Of a stretch of 64,000 nt of DNA, positions 21,121 to 33,261 are shown in pieces (position 1 is the stretch's first letter; each line of letters starts with the position of its first letter). The translations under genes were made by a program, and so were the position numbers. The stretch is from NCBI GenBank assembly GCA_949752795.1, contig OX457058.1, positions 30,816,587 through 30,880,586 of the forward strand. Reading direction: 5' to 3'. Source of the stretch: Hyperoodon ampullatus. Its lineage: Eukaryota > Chordata > Mammalia > Artiodactyla > Ziphiidae. A model generated the notes under the pieces. The model did not search any database. It was not told the origin of the DNA and saw nothing but the letters and a program-made list of their open reading frames with translations.

Positions 21121-24103
21121 GGGAGAGGACTCAAACCAATAAAATTAGAAATGAAAAAGGAGAAATTACAAATGACACCACAGAAATACAAAGGATCATA
21201 AGAGATGACTACAAGCAACTGTATGCCAATAAAATGGACAACCTGAAAGAAATAGACAAATCCTTAGAAAGGTACAGCTTTCCAAGGCTGAACCAGGACA
21301 AATTAGAAAATATAAACAGGCCAAACACAAGTAATGAAATTGAAATGGTAATTAAAAACCTTCCAACAAACAAGTCCAGGAGCAGATGGCTTTACAGGTG
21401 AATTCTATCAAACATTTAGAGAAGAGCTAACACCCATCCTTCTCAAACTCTTCCAGAAAACTGCAGAGGGAGGAACACTTGCAAACTCATTCTACGAGGC
21501 CACAATCACCCTCATACCAAAACCAGACAAAGATATCACAAAGAAGAAAATTACAGACCAATATCACTGATGAACATAGACACAGTAATCCTCAACAAAA
21601 TACTACCAAACAGAATCCAAAAACACATTAAAAGGATCATACACCAAGATCAAGCGGAATTTATCCCAGCAATGCAAGAATTTTTCAATATACACAAAAT
21701 CAATGTGATACACCATATTAACAAATTAAAGAATAAAAATCATATGATTATCTCAATAGAGGCAGAAAAAGCTTTTGACAAAATTCAACACCCATTTATG
21801 ATAAAAATTCTTCAGGAGTGGGCATAGAGGGAAACTACCTCAATATAATAAAGGCCATATATTACAAACCCACAGCAAACATCATCGTCAGTGGTGAAAT
21901 AATGAAAGCATTTCCTCTAAGATGAGGAACAAAACAAGGATGCCCACTCTGGCGACTATTATTCAACAAAGTTTTGGAAGTCCTACCAACGTCAATCAGA
22001 GTAGAAAGAGAAATAAAAGGAGTACATATTGGAAAAGAAGAAGTAAAACTCTGACTGTTTGCAGATGACATGATACTGTACATAGAAAATCCTAAAGATG
22101 CCACCAGGAAACCACTAAAACTAATCAGTGAATTTGGTAAGGTTGCAGGATACAAAATTAATGCACAGAAATCTCTGGCATTCCTATATGCTAACAATGA
22201 AGGATTAGAAAGAGAAATTAAGGAAACAATCCCATTTACCACTGCAACAAAAAGAATAAAATACCTAGGAATAAAACTACCTAAGGAGGCAAAAGACCTG
22301 TACTCAGAAAACTATAAAACACTGATGAAAGAAATCAAAGATGACATAAACAAATGGAGAGATATACCATGTTCTTGAATTGGAAAAATCAATATTGTGA
22401 AAATGACTTTACTACCCAAAGCAATCTACAGGTTCAATGCAATGTCTATCAAATTACCCATGGTATTTTTCACAGAATTAGAACCAAAAATTTTACAATT
22501 TGTATGGAAACACAAAAGACTCCAAATAGCCAAAGCAGTCCTGAGAAAGAAAAACGGAGCTGGAGGAATCAGGCTCCCTGACTTCAGACTACACTACAAA
22601 GCTTCAGTAATCAAGACAGTATGGTAGTGGCACAAAAATAGAAATATAGATCAGTGGTACAGGATAGAAAGCCGAGAGATAAACCCACGTACCTATGGTC
22701 ATCTAATCTATGACAAAGGAGGCAAGAATTTACAATGGAGCAAAGATAGCCTCTTCAATAAGTGGTGCTGGGAAAAATGGACAGCTACACGTAGAAGAAT
22801 AAAATTAGAACACTGCATAACACCATACAAAAAAATAAACTCAAAATGGATTAAAGACCTAAATGTAAGACCAGACACTATAAAACTCTTAGAGGAAAAC
22901 ATAGGAAAAACACTCTTTGACATAAATCACAGAAAGATCTTTTTTGACCCACCGCCTAGAGTAATGAAAATAAAAACAAAAATAAGTGAATCGGACCTAA
23001 GTAAAGAGTGCAGAGCAAAGGAAACCGTAAACAAGATGAAAAGACAACCCTCAGAATGGGAGAAAATATTTGCAAATGAAGCAACGGACAAAGGATTAGT
23101 CTCCAAAACAAATAAGAGCTCATGCAGTTCAATACCAAAAAAACCAAACAACCCAAAGAATGGGCAGAAGATGTAAATAGACACTTCTCCAAAGAAGACA
23201 TACAGATGGCCAAGAAACACATGAAAAGCTGCTCAACATCACTAATTATTAGAGAAATACAAATCAAAACTACAATGAGGTAACACCTGACACCGGTCAG
23301 AATGGCCATCATCAAAAAAATCTACAAACAATAAATGCTGGAGAGGGTGTGGAGAAAAGGGAACCCTCTTGCACTGTTGGTGGAAATGTAAGTTGATACA
23401 ACCACTGTGGAGAACAGGATGGAGGTTCCTTAAAAAAAATAAAAATAGAACTAATATTTGACCAAGCAATCCCACTACTGGGAATAAACCCTGAGAAAAC
23501 CATAATTCAGAAAGTCACATGTACCCTGATATTCATTGCAGCTCTATTTACAATAGCTGGGTCATGAAAACAACCTAAATGTTCCTCAACAGATAAACGG
23601 ATAAAGATGTGGTACATACACATATAATGGAATATTACTCAGCCATAAAAAGGAACAAACTTGGGTCATTTGTAGAGATGTGGATGGACCTAGAGTCTGT
23701 CATACAGAGTGAACTAAGTCAGAAAGAGAAAACAAATATTGTATATTGACACATTAGGTGGAATCTAGAAAAATGGTACAGATGAACCTATTTGCAGAGC
23801 AGGGTTAGATGCAGATGTAGAGAATGGACGTGTGGACACAGTGGGGGGAAGGGGAGGGTGGGATGAACTGGGAGATTAGGTTTGACATAAATACACGACC
23901 ATGTGTAAAATAGGTAGCTAGTGGGAACCTGCTGTAGAGCACAGAGAGCTCAACTCGGTGCTCTGTGATGACCTAGATGGGTGGGATGAGGGGAGAGAGG
24001 TCCAAGAGGGAGCAGATACATGTATACATATAGCTATTCACCTCACTGTACAGCAGAAACTAACACAACATTGTAAAGCAATTATAGTCCAATTTAAAAA
24101 ACC

Positions 24104-24375
24104 CATGGATTCCAAAGGGGAATGGTTGGGGGGGGCAGTGATAAATTAGGAGGTTGGGATTAACATATACACACTACTATATATAAAATAATCAACAAGG
24201 ATCTATTGTATAGTACAGGGAACTCTACTCAATATTCTGTAATAACCTATATGGGAAAAGAGTCTGAAAATGAATATATCTTTGTATATTTATAACCGAA
24301 TCACTTTTGTACACTTGAAAAAATACCACATTGTAAACCAACTATATTCCAATATAAAATAAATTTTTTAAAAAA
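24104..24375 (+). mobile_element. L1 3' UTR and tail, second copy
   Basis: This closely repeats the 3' UTR of L1-A at 17213-17405 (same order, roughly one difference in ten) and then runs on to a true L1 3' end with an A-rich tail. It is either the separated end of L1-A, with a long duplication made when L1-B inserted, or the tail of another L1 of the same age. Confidence 0.75.
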
Positions 24376-24624
24376 AGAATAATATTAAAACATATTAGGA
24401 CCAATTAGAAATTGGTGTGGAATGTCACACCTCTAGTCTGTCTCCACAACCTCAGCCCATTTTTTAGGAATATGCCTTCTTCATGTGTGACTATGCCACT
24501 CCAGAAAAATTCCTTTTCATCCAGACATAGACTCTGATACTCTCTCTCTCAGAGCAAAGTTTTCAAAATACTCACTTGAGCACCTAAATTCATAATTAAA
24601 TATTTAGAAATGTAATTAGAGAAA
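24376..24624. other. Unique sequence between L1 copies
   Basis: No repeat or gene was recognised. A short TC run lies near 24541-24552. Confidence 0.5.
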
Positions 24625-25349
24625 TGGACTGTATCACAATAATAGTAGGAGATTTAAACACTTCACTTACTTCAAGGGGCAGATCATCCTGGCAAAAATA
24701 TCAGTAAGAAAACTGTGGAATAGAATGACACATTAGACCAGGTAGACTTATTAGACATATAGAATACTCCATTTAAAACAGCAGAACATACATTCTTCAA
24801 GTGCACATGGAATATTCTATTATAGATTGCAGGGTAGGCCACAAAAGAATGCTCAGTAAATTTTAGAAAAATGAAATCATATCAAGCATCTTTTCTCAAC
24901 AAAATTCCATGAGAATAGAAATCAACTATAAGAAAAATACTTCAAAAAACACAAACATGTAGAGACTAAATAATATGCTACTAAACGACTAATGTTCACT
25001 GAAAAAGTCAAAGATGAAATTTAAAAATATTTACAGACAAAGGAAAACGAAATCACAATGATCCAAAATCTATAACAGCAAAATGAGTTATAAGAGGGAA
25101 GTTTATACCATTACCAGACTACCTCAAGAAATAATAAAAATGTCAAACAACCTAACCTTACACCAAAGTAACTAGGATAACAAAAACAAAGTACAAAGTT
25201 AGTAGAAGGAAATAAATCATAAAGATCAGATCAGAAATAAATGAAGTAGAGACTAAGAGAATAATAGAAAATATCAATGAAATAAAGATCTGCTTCTTTA
25301 AAAGATAAACAAAATTGATAAACCTTTAGCTACACATAAAGGAAAAGAG
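24625..25349 (+). mobile_element. L1-D, first piece (endonuclease region)
   Basis: Old plus-strand L1 begins around the endonuclease GDFNT region (aataatagtaggagatttaa) and continues to about the start of the reverse-transcriptase linker (gataaacctttagctacac). It is cut by the insertion of L1-C and continues at 33262. Divergence is much higher than in C, H or I. Confidence 0.75.
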
Positions 25350-25359
25350 AGAGACCTTC

Positions 25360-25369
25360 AAGATGGCGG
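25360..25369 (+). promoter_or_regulatory. YY1-like site at L1-C 5' end
   Basis: AAGATGGCGG fits the YY1 core (ATGGCGG-type). In human L1 a YY1 site near the 5' end sets the transcription start (established). The same motif opens L1-H and L1-I. Confidence 0.6.
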
Positions 25370-26663
25370 AGGAGTAAGACGTGGAGATCACCTTCCTCCC
25401 CACAAATACATCAGAAATACATCTACATGTGGAACAACTCCTACTGAAAGCTGGCAGAAGACCTCAGATTCCCAAAAGGCAAGAAACTCTCCATGTACCT
25501 GGGTAGAGCAAAAGAAAAAAGAAAAACCAGAGACAAAAGAATAGGTACGGGACCTGGACCACTGGGAGGGAGCTGTGAAGGAGGAAAAGTTTCCACACAC
25601 TAGGAAGCCCCTTCACTGGCGGAGATAGGGGGTGGGCGGGGGGGAAGCTTCTGAGCCACAGAGGAGAGCGCAGCAACAGGGGTGCGGAGGGCAAAGCTGA
25701 GAGATTCCTGCACAGAGGATCGGTGCCGAACAGCACTCATCAGCCCGAGAGGCTTGTCTGCTCACCTGCGGGGGCGGGAGGGGGCTGGGAGATGAGGCTC
25801 CAGCTTCGGAGGTCAGATCCCAGAGAGCGGACTGGGGTTGGTGGCGTGAACACAGCCTGAAGGGGGCTAGTGCGTCACAGCTAGCCGGAAGGGAGTCTGG
25901 GAAAAAGTCTGGACCAGCCTAAGAGGCAAGACACCATTGTTTCCGGGTGCACAAGGAGAGAGGATTCAGAGCACTGCCTAAATGAGCTCCAGAGATGGGT
26001 GAGCCGTGGCTATCAGTGCGGAGCCCAGAGAGGGGCATGAGACGCTAAGGCTACTGCTGCAGCCACCAAGAAGCCTGTGTGCAAGGACAGGTCACTATCC
26101 ACACCTCCCCTCCCGGGAGCCTGTGCAGCCCATTACTGCCAGGGTCCCATGATCCAGGGACAACTTCCCGGGGAGAACACATGGCGCACCTCAGGCTTTT
26201 GCAACATCACGCTGGCCTCTGCTGCCACAGGCTTGCCCCGCATTCCATACCCCTCCTTCCCCATGGCCTGAGTGAGACAGAGCCCCTAATCAGCTGCTCC
26301 TTTAAGCCCATCCTGTCTGGGTCAAGAACAGACACGCTCAGGTAACCTATACGCAGAGGCAGGGCCAATCCAAAGCTGATCCCCAGGAGCTGTGTGAACA
26401 AAGAAGAGAAAGGGAAGTTTCTCCCAGCAGCCTCAGGAGCAGCAGATTAAATCTCTACAATCAACTTGATGTACCCTGCATCTGTGGAATACCTGAATAG
26501 ACAACGAATCATTCGAAAATTGAGGCAGTGGACTTTGGGAGCAACTGTAGACTTGGGGTTTGCTGTATGCGACTGACTGGTTTCTAGTTTTATGTTTATC
26601 TTAGTTTAGTATTTAGTGTTTCTTGTCATTGGTAGATTTGTTTATTGATTTGGTTGCTCTCTT

Positions 26664-26872
26664 TTTTTTTTTTTTTTTTTGTGGTACACGGCCCTCTCAC
26701 TGTTGTGGCCTCTCCCGTTGTGCAGCACAGGCTCCGGACGCGCAGGCTCAGCGGCCATGGCTCACGGCCCAGCCACTCCGTGGCATGTGGGATCTTCCCA
26801 GACGGGGGCACGAATCCGTGTCCCCTGCATCGGCAGGCGGACTCTCAACCACTGAGCCACCAGCGAAGCCCC
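26664..26872 (-). mobile_element. CHR-type SINE, short form (in L1-C 5' UTR)
   Basis: Minus-strand copy: the T-run (A-tail) at 26660-26680 leads to the tRNA-like head near 26870. Flanks share only a short ctctctt, so the target duplication is weak. Confidence 0.87.
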
Positions 26873-26886
26873 TCTCTTCCTTTAAA

Positions 26887-26887
<1 letters not shown>

Positions 26888-26922
<35 letters not shown>
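26888..26922. repeat. (TA)n microsatellite in L1-C 5' UTR
   Basis: An A run is followed by about 14 TA units. It lies in the variable T-rich part of the 5' UTR. Confidence 0.9.
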
Positions 26923-27704
26923 TTCCTTTTTCTCTTTTTGTGAGTGTGTATGTTTATGCTTCCTTGTGTGAATTTGTCTGTATAACTTTGCTTTTACCAT
27001 TTGTGCTAGGGTTCTGTCTGTTTTCTTTTCTATTTTTTTTAATATAGTTTTTAGCGCTTGTTATCATTGGTGGATTTGGTTTTCAGTTTGGTTGCTCTCT
27101 TCTTTCTTTTCTTTATTACTTTAAAATTTTTTATTATTAATAATGTAACTTTTTTTATTTTAATAACTTTATTACTTTTTATTTTCTTTCTCCCTTTTCT
27201 TCTGAGCCATGTGGCTGACAGGGTCATGGTGCCCTGGCTGGGTGTCAGGCCTGTGTCTCTGAGGTGGGAGAGCCAAGTCCAGGACATTGGTCCACCAGAG
27301 ACCTCCCGGCTCCATGTAATATCAAATGGAGAAAGCTCTCCCAGAGATCTCCCATCTCAATGCTAAGACCCAGCTCCACTCAACGACCAGCAAGCTACAC
27401 TGCTAGACACCCTATGCCAAACTAGCAAGACAGGAACACAAACCCAACCATTAGCACAGAGGCTGCCTAAAATCATAATAAGGTCACAGACACCCCAAAA
27501 CACACCACTGGACGCGTTCCTGTCCGCCAGAAAGACAAGATCCAGCCTCATCCACCAGAACACAAGCACCAGTCCCCTCCACCAGGAAGCCTACACAACC
27601 TACTGAACCAACCTTAGCCACTGGGGGCAGACACCAAAAACAACAGGAACTACGAACCTGCAGCCTTCAAAAAAGGAGACCCCAAACACAGTAAGTTAAG
27701 CAAA

Positions 27705-28800
27705 ATGAGAAGACAGAGAAACACACGGTAGATGAAGGAGCAAGGTAAAAACCCACCAGACCAAACAAATGAAGAAGAAATAGGCAGTCTACCTGAAAAA
27801 GAATTCAGAATAATGATAGTAAAGATGATCCAAAATCTTGGAAATAGAATGGAGAAAACAGAAGAAACGTTTAACAAGGACCTAGAAGAACTAAAGAGCA
27901 AACAAACAGTGATGAACAACGCAATAAATGAAGTTAAAAATTCTCTAGAAAGAATCAGTAGCAGAATAATTGTGGCAGAAGAACGGATAAGTGACCTGGA
28001 TGATAATAAGTGGAAATAACTACTGCAGAGCAGAATAAAGAAAGAAGAATGAAAAGAATTGAGGACAGTCTCAGAGACCTCTGGGACAGCATTAAACGCA
28101 CCAACATTCGAATTATAGGGGTTCTAGAAGAAGAGAAAAAGGGACTGAGAAAATATTTGAAGAGATTATAGTTGAAAACTTCCCTAATATGGGAAAGGAA
28201 ATAGTCAATCAAGTCCAGGAAGCGCAGACAGTCCCATACAGGATAAATGTAAGGAGAAACATGCCAAGACACATATTTATCAAACTATCAAAAATTAAAT
28301 ACAGGGCATCCATGGAGTCACAGTGGTTGAGAGTCCACCTGCTGATGCAGGGGACATGGGTCCAGGAAGATCCCGTATGGCGCGGAGCGGCTGAGCCCGT
28401 GAGCCATGGCCGCTGAGCCTGTGTATCCGGAGCCTGTGCTCCGCAATGGGAGAGGCCACAACAGCGAGAGGCCCGTGTACCACAAAAAAAAAAAAAGAAA
28501 AAATTTAAATACAAAGAAAAAATATTAAAAGCAGCAAGGGAAAAACAACAAATAACATAAAAGGAAATCCCCATAAGGTTAACAGCTGATCTTTCAGCAG
28601 AAACTCTGCAAGCCAGAAGGGAGTGGCAAGACAGATTTAACGTGATGAAAGGGAAAAACCTACAACCAAGATTACACTACCCAGCAAGGATCTCATTCAG
28701 ATTTGATGGAGAAATTAAAACCTTTACAGACAAGCAAAAGCTAAGAGAATTCAGCACCACCAAACCAGCTTTACAACAAATGCTAAAGGAACTTCTCTAG
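27705..28800 (+). pseudogene. L1-C ORF1 remnant, split by a SINE
   Basis: It begins MRRQRNTR and then a TAG, so it stops at the ninth codon. The body continues readable from 27732 (KEQGKNPPDQTNEEEIGSLP) through the coiled coil, breaks near 28019, is split by the SINE at 28304-28500, and ends [19 protein letters not shown] then TAG at 28798-28800. Confidence 0.85.
28304..28500 (+). mobile_element. CHR-type SINE, short form (in L1-C ORF1)
   Basis: Plus-strand copy from ggcatccatggagtcacagtgg to an A-run at 28484-28500. The near-duplicate flanks aaaattaaataca (28291-28303) and aaatttaaataca (28501-28513) are the target-site duplication. Confidence 0.88.
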
Positions 28801-28858
28801 GCAAGAAACACAAGAGAAGGAAAAGACCTACAATAACGAACCCAAAACAAATAAGAAA

Positions 28859-31800
28859 ATGGGAATAGGAACATACACATCGATAATTACCTTAAATGTA
28901 AATGGATTAAATGCTCCCACCAAAAGACACAGATTGGCTCAATGGATACAAAAAGAAGACCCATATATATGCTGTCTACAAGACACCCACTTCAGATCTA
29001 GAGACACATACAGACTAAGGGGATGGAAAAAGATATTCCATGCAAATGGAAATCAAAAGAAAGCAGGAGTAGCAATTTTCATATCAGAAAAAATAGACTT
29101 TAAAATAAAGACTATTAGAAGAGACAAAGAAGGACACTACATAATGATCAAGGGATCAATCCAAGAAGAAGATATAACAATTGTAAATATTTATGCACCC
29201 AACATAGGAGCACCTCAATACATAAGGCAAATACTAACAGCCATAAAAGGGGAAATTGACAGTAACACATTCATAGTAGGGGACTTTAACACCCCACTTT
29301 CACCAATGGACAGATCATCCAAAATGAAAATAAACAAGGAAACACAAGCTTTAAATGATACGTTCAACAACATGGACTTAATCAATATTTATAGGACATT
29401 CCATCCAAAAACAACAGAATACGCTTTTTTCTCAACTGCTCATGGAATATTCCGAGGATAGATCATATGTTGGATCACAAATCAAGCCTTGGTAAATCTA
29501 AGAAAATTGAAATTACATCAAGTATCTTTTCTGACCACAATGCTATCAGATAATATATCAATTACAGGAAAAGATCTGTAAAAAATAAAAAACACATGGA
29601 GGCTAAACAATACAATACTTAATAACCAACAGATCACTAAAGAAATCAAACAGGAAATCAAAAAATACCTAGAAACAAGTGACAATGAAGACACGACAAC
29701 CCAAAACCTATGGGATGCAGCAAAAGCAGTTCTAAGAGGGAAGTTTATAGCAATACATTCCTACCTCAAGAAACAAGAAACATCTCAAATGAAAAACCTA
29801 ACCTTACACCTAAAGCAATTGGAGAAAGAAGAACAAAACACCCCCAAAGCAAAAGGAAAGAAATTATAAAGATCAGATCAGAAATAAATGAAAAAGAAAT
29901 GAAGGAAACAATAGCAAAGATCAATAAAACTGAAAGCTGGTTCTTTAAGAAGATAAACAAAATTGATAAACCATTAGACAGAATCATCAAGAAAAAAAGG
30001 GAGAAAACTCAAATCAATAGAATTAGAAATGAAAAAGGAAAAGTAACAACGGACACTGCAGAAATACAAAGGAGCATGAGAGATGACTACAAGTAACTAT
30101 ATCCCAATAAAATGGACAACCTGGAAGAAATGGACAAATTCATAGAAAAGCACAACCTTCCAAGACTGAACCAGGAAGAAATAGAGAATATAAACAGACC
30201 AATCACAAGCACTGAAATTGAGACTGTGATTAAAAATCCCCCAACAAACAAAAGCCCAGGACTAGACGCCTTCACAGGTGAATTCTATCAAACATTTATA
30301 GAAGAGTTAACACCTATCCTTCTCAAACTCTTCCAAAAATATAGCAGAGGGAGGAACACTTTCAAACTCATTCTACAAGGCCAGCATCACCCTGATACCA
30401 AAATGAGACAAAGATGTCACAAAGAAAGAAAACTACAGGCCAATATCACTGATGAACATAGATGCTAAACTCCTCAACAAAACACTAGCAAACAGAATCC
30501 AACAGCACATTAAAAGGATCACACACCATGATCAAGTGGGGTTTATCCCAGGAATGCAAGGATTCTTCAATATACACAAATCAATCAATGTGATAAACCA
30601 TACTAACAAGCTGAAGGAGAAAAACCATATGATCATCTCAATAGATGCAGAAAAAGCTTCTGACTAAATTCAACACCCATTTATGATAAAAACCCTCCAG
30701 AAAGTAGGCATAGAGGGAACTTACCTCAACATAATAAAGGACATATATGACAAACCCACAGCCAACATCGTTTCAATGGTGAAAAACTGAAACCATCTCC
30801 TCTAAGATGAGGAACAAGACAAGGTTGTCCACTCTCACCACTATTATTCAACATAGTTTTAGAAGTTTTGACCCCAGCAACCAGAAAAGAAAAAGAAATA
30901 AAAGGAATCCAAATCAGAAAAGAAGTAAAGCTGTCACTGTTTGTAGATGACATAATAGTATACATAGAGAATCCTAAAGATGGTACCAGAAAACTACTAG
31001 AGCTAATCAATGAATTTTATGAAGTAGCAGAATACAACATTAATGCACAGAAATCTCTTGTATTCCTATAGACTAATGATGAAAAATCTGAAAAAGAAAT
31101 TAAGGAAACACCCCCATTTACCACTGCAACAAAAAGAATAAAATACCTAGGAATAAACCTACCTAAGGAGGCAAAAGACCTGTATGCAGAAAACTATAAG
31201 ACACTGATGAAAGAAATTAAAAATGATACAAACAGATCGACAGAAATACCATGTTCTTGGATTGGAAGAATCAACATTGTGAAAATGACTATACTACCCA
31301 AAGGAACCTTCAGATTCAATGCAATCCCTATCAAACTACCAATGGCATTTTTCACAGAACTAAAACAAAAAATTTCACAATTTGTATGGAAACACAAAAG
31401 AACCCGAATAGCAAAAGCAATCTTGAGAAAGAAAAATGGAGCTGGAGGAATGAGGCTCCTGGACTTCAGACTAAACTACAAAGCTACAGTAACCAAGACA
31501 GTATGGTATTGGCGCCAAAACAGAAATATAGATCAATGGAACAGGATAGAAAGCCCAGAGATAAACCCACGCACATATGGTCACCTTATTTTTGATAAAG
31601 GAGGCAAGAATATACAATGGAGAGAAGACCGTCTCTTCAATAAGTGGTGCTGGGAAAACTGGACAGCTACATGTAAAAGGATGAAATTAGAACACCATAC
31701 ACAAAAATAAACTCAAAATAGATTAAAGACCTAAATGTAAGGCCAGACTCTATAAAACTCTTAGAGGAAAACATAGGCAGAACACTCTATGACAAATCAC

Positions 31801-32645
31801 AGCAAGATCCTTTTTGACCCACCTCCTAGAGAAATGGAAATAAAAACAAAAATAAACAAATGGGACCTAATGAAACTTAAAATCTTTTGCACAGCAAAGG
31901 AAACCATAAACAAGACAAAAAGACAACCCTCAGAATGGGAGAAAATATTTGCAAATGAATCAATGGACAAAGGATTAATCTCCAAAATTTACAAGCAACT
32001 CATGCAGCTCAGTATCAAAAAATGAAACAACCCAATCCAAAGACAGGCAGAAGATCTAAATACACATTTCTCCAACGAAGATATACAGATTGCCAGTGAA
32101 CACATGAAAGGATGCTCAACATCACTAATCATTAGAGAAATGCAAATCAAAACTACAATGAGATATCATCTCATACCAGTCAGAATGGCCATCATCAAGA
32201 AATCTACAAACAATAAATGCTGGAGAGGGTGTGGAGAAAAGGGAACCCTCTTGCACTGTTGGTGGGAATTTAAATTGATACAGCCACTATGGAGAACTGT
32301 ATGGAGGTTCCTTAAAAAACTAAAAATAGAACTACCATATTACCCAGAAATTCCACTAATGGGCATATACCCTGAGAAAACCATAATTCAAAAAGAGTCA
32401 TGTACCACAATGTTCATTGCAGCTCTATTTACAATAGCCAGGACATGGAAGCAACCTAAGTGTCCATTGACAGATGAATCGATAAAGAAGATGTGGCACC
32501 TATATACAATGGAATATTACTCAGCCATAAAAAGAAACAAAATTGAGTTATTTGTAGTGAGGTGGATGGACCTAGAGACTGTCATACAGAGTGAAGTAAG
32601 TCAGAAAGAGAACAATAAATACAGTATGCTAACACATATATATTG
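28859..32645 (+). pseudogene. L1-C ORF2 remnant
   Basis: The first 200 codons are open and hold the endonuclease start ([18 protein letters not shown]), but QDTH replaces the usual QETH, changing the catalytic Glu to Asp. A stop follows at 29459-29461, then further frameshifts. The reverse-transcriptase motif reads FVDD rather than FADD (30943-30954). The C-terminal cysteine motif is present near 32218-32270. Confidence 0.85.
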
Positions 32646-33027
32646 AATCAAAAAAAAAAAGTGGTTCTGAAGAACCTAGGGGCAGGAGAGGAATAAAGAT
32701 GTAGATGTAGAGAACTTGAGGACATGGGGAGGGGGAAGGGTAGGCTGGGACGAAGTAAGAGAGTGGCATGGACATATATACACTACCAAATGCAAAATAG
32801 ATAGCTAGTGGGAAGATGCCCCATAGCACTGGGAGATCAGCTTGGTGCTTTGTGACCACCTAGAGGGGTGGGATAGGGAGGGTGGGAGGGAGATGCAAGA
32901 GGGAGGAGAAATGGGGATATATGTATATGTATAGCTGATTCCCTTTGTTATAAAGCAGAAACTAACACACCACTGTAAAGCAATTATGGTCCAATAAAGA
33001 TGTTAAAAAATAAAATAAAATATAAAA

Positions 33028-33261
33028 AGCACAGGAAGGGGCTTCCCTGGTGGCACAGTGGTTGAGAGTCCGCCTGCTGATGCAGGGGACAGAGGTTCGT
33101 GCCCCGGTCCTAGCCATCCCACATGCCATGGAGTGGCTAGGCCCGTGAGCCATGGCCGTTGAGCCTGGGCGTCCGGAGCCTGTGCTCTGCAACGGGAGAG
33201 GCCACAACAGTGAGAGGCCCGCGTACTGCAAAAAAAAAAAAAAAAAGGCAGCACAGGAAGG
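33028..33261 (+). mobile_element. CHR-type SINE, short form, with target duplication
   Basis: The SINE occupies 33040-33249. The perfect 12-bp repeat agcacaggaagg flanks it at 33028-33039 and 33250-33261. The head is ggcttccctggtggcacagtgg and the A-tail lies at 33231-33246. It landed at the 3' edge of L1-C. Confidence 0.9.

Larger units (their letters stand above)
19281..23769 (+). pseudogene. L1-B ORF2 remnant
   Basis: Endonuclease ([20 protein letters not shown], then GDFNTPLSP), reverse transcriptase and C-terminal parts are recognisable in order. A stop falls at the tenth codon and further stops and frameshifts follow; the FADD motif region reads as a broken frame (a TGA just before 'tttgcagatgac' near 22055). 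Two SINEs interrupt it. It is dead. Confidence 0.85.
17411..24103 (+). mobile_element. L1-B, near full-length L1 with two nested SINEs
   Basis: It has a GC-rich 5' region (17411-17920), then a T-rich stretch, an ORF1 remnant (18327-19222), an ORF2 remnant (19281-23769) and a 3' UTR ending around 24100 in an A-rich tail. The 5' part differs from that of copies C, H and I and lacks their start motif, so it may be another promoter type or truncated. Two CHR SINEs sit in ORF2 at 20413-21120. ORF2 is interrupted early (TAA within codon 10) and many times after. Nearly the same 3' UTR sequence lies on both sides of the element. Confidence 0.88.
25350..33027 (+). mobile_element. L1-C, full-length L1 with nested SINEs
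   Basis: The 5' end has the AAGATGGCGG motif (25360-25369), the same start as L1-H and L1-I. The 5' UTR runs to about 27704 and includes a GC-rich block, a T-rich block, a (TA)n patch and a SINE. ORF1 (27705-28800) is interrupted by another SINE, ORF2 remnants run from 28859 to 32645, and the 3' UTR ends in an A-rich tail near 33027. It is inserted in L1-D; the target duplication is not clear. ORFs are broken. Unlike L1-H it keeps the middle part of the 5' UTR. Confidence 0.88.

Noticed and set aside
33040..33120. tRNA gene suggested by A-box and B-box-like blocks (also at other SINEs)
   Set aside because: These are tRNA-derived SINE heads; they do not fold as complete tRNAs and recur as repeats.
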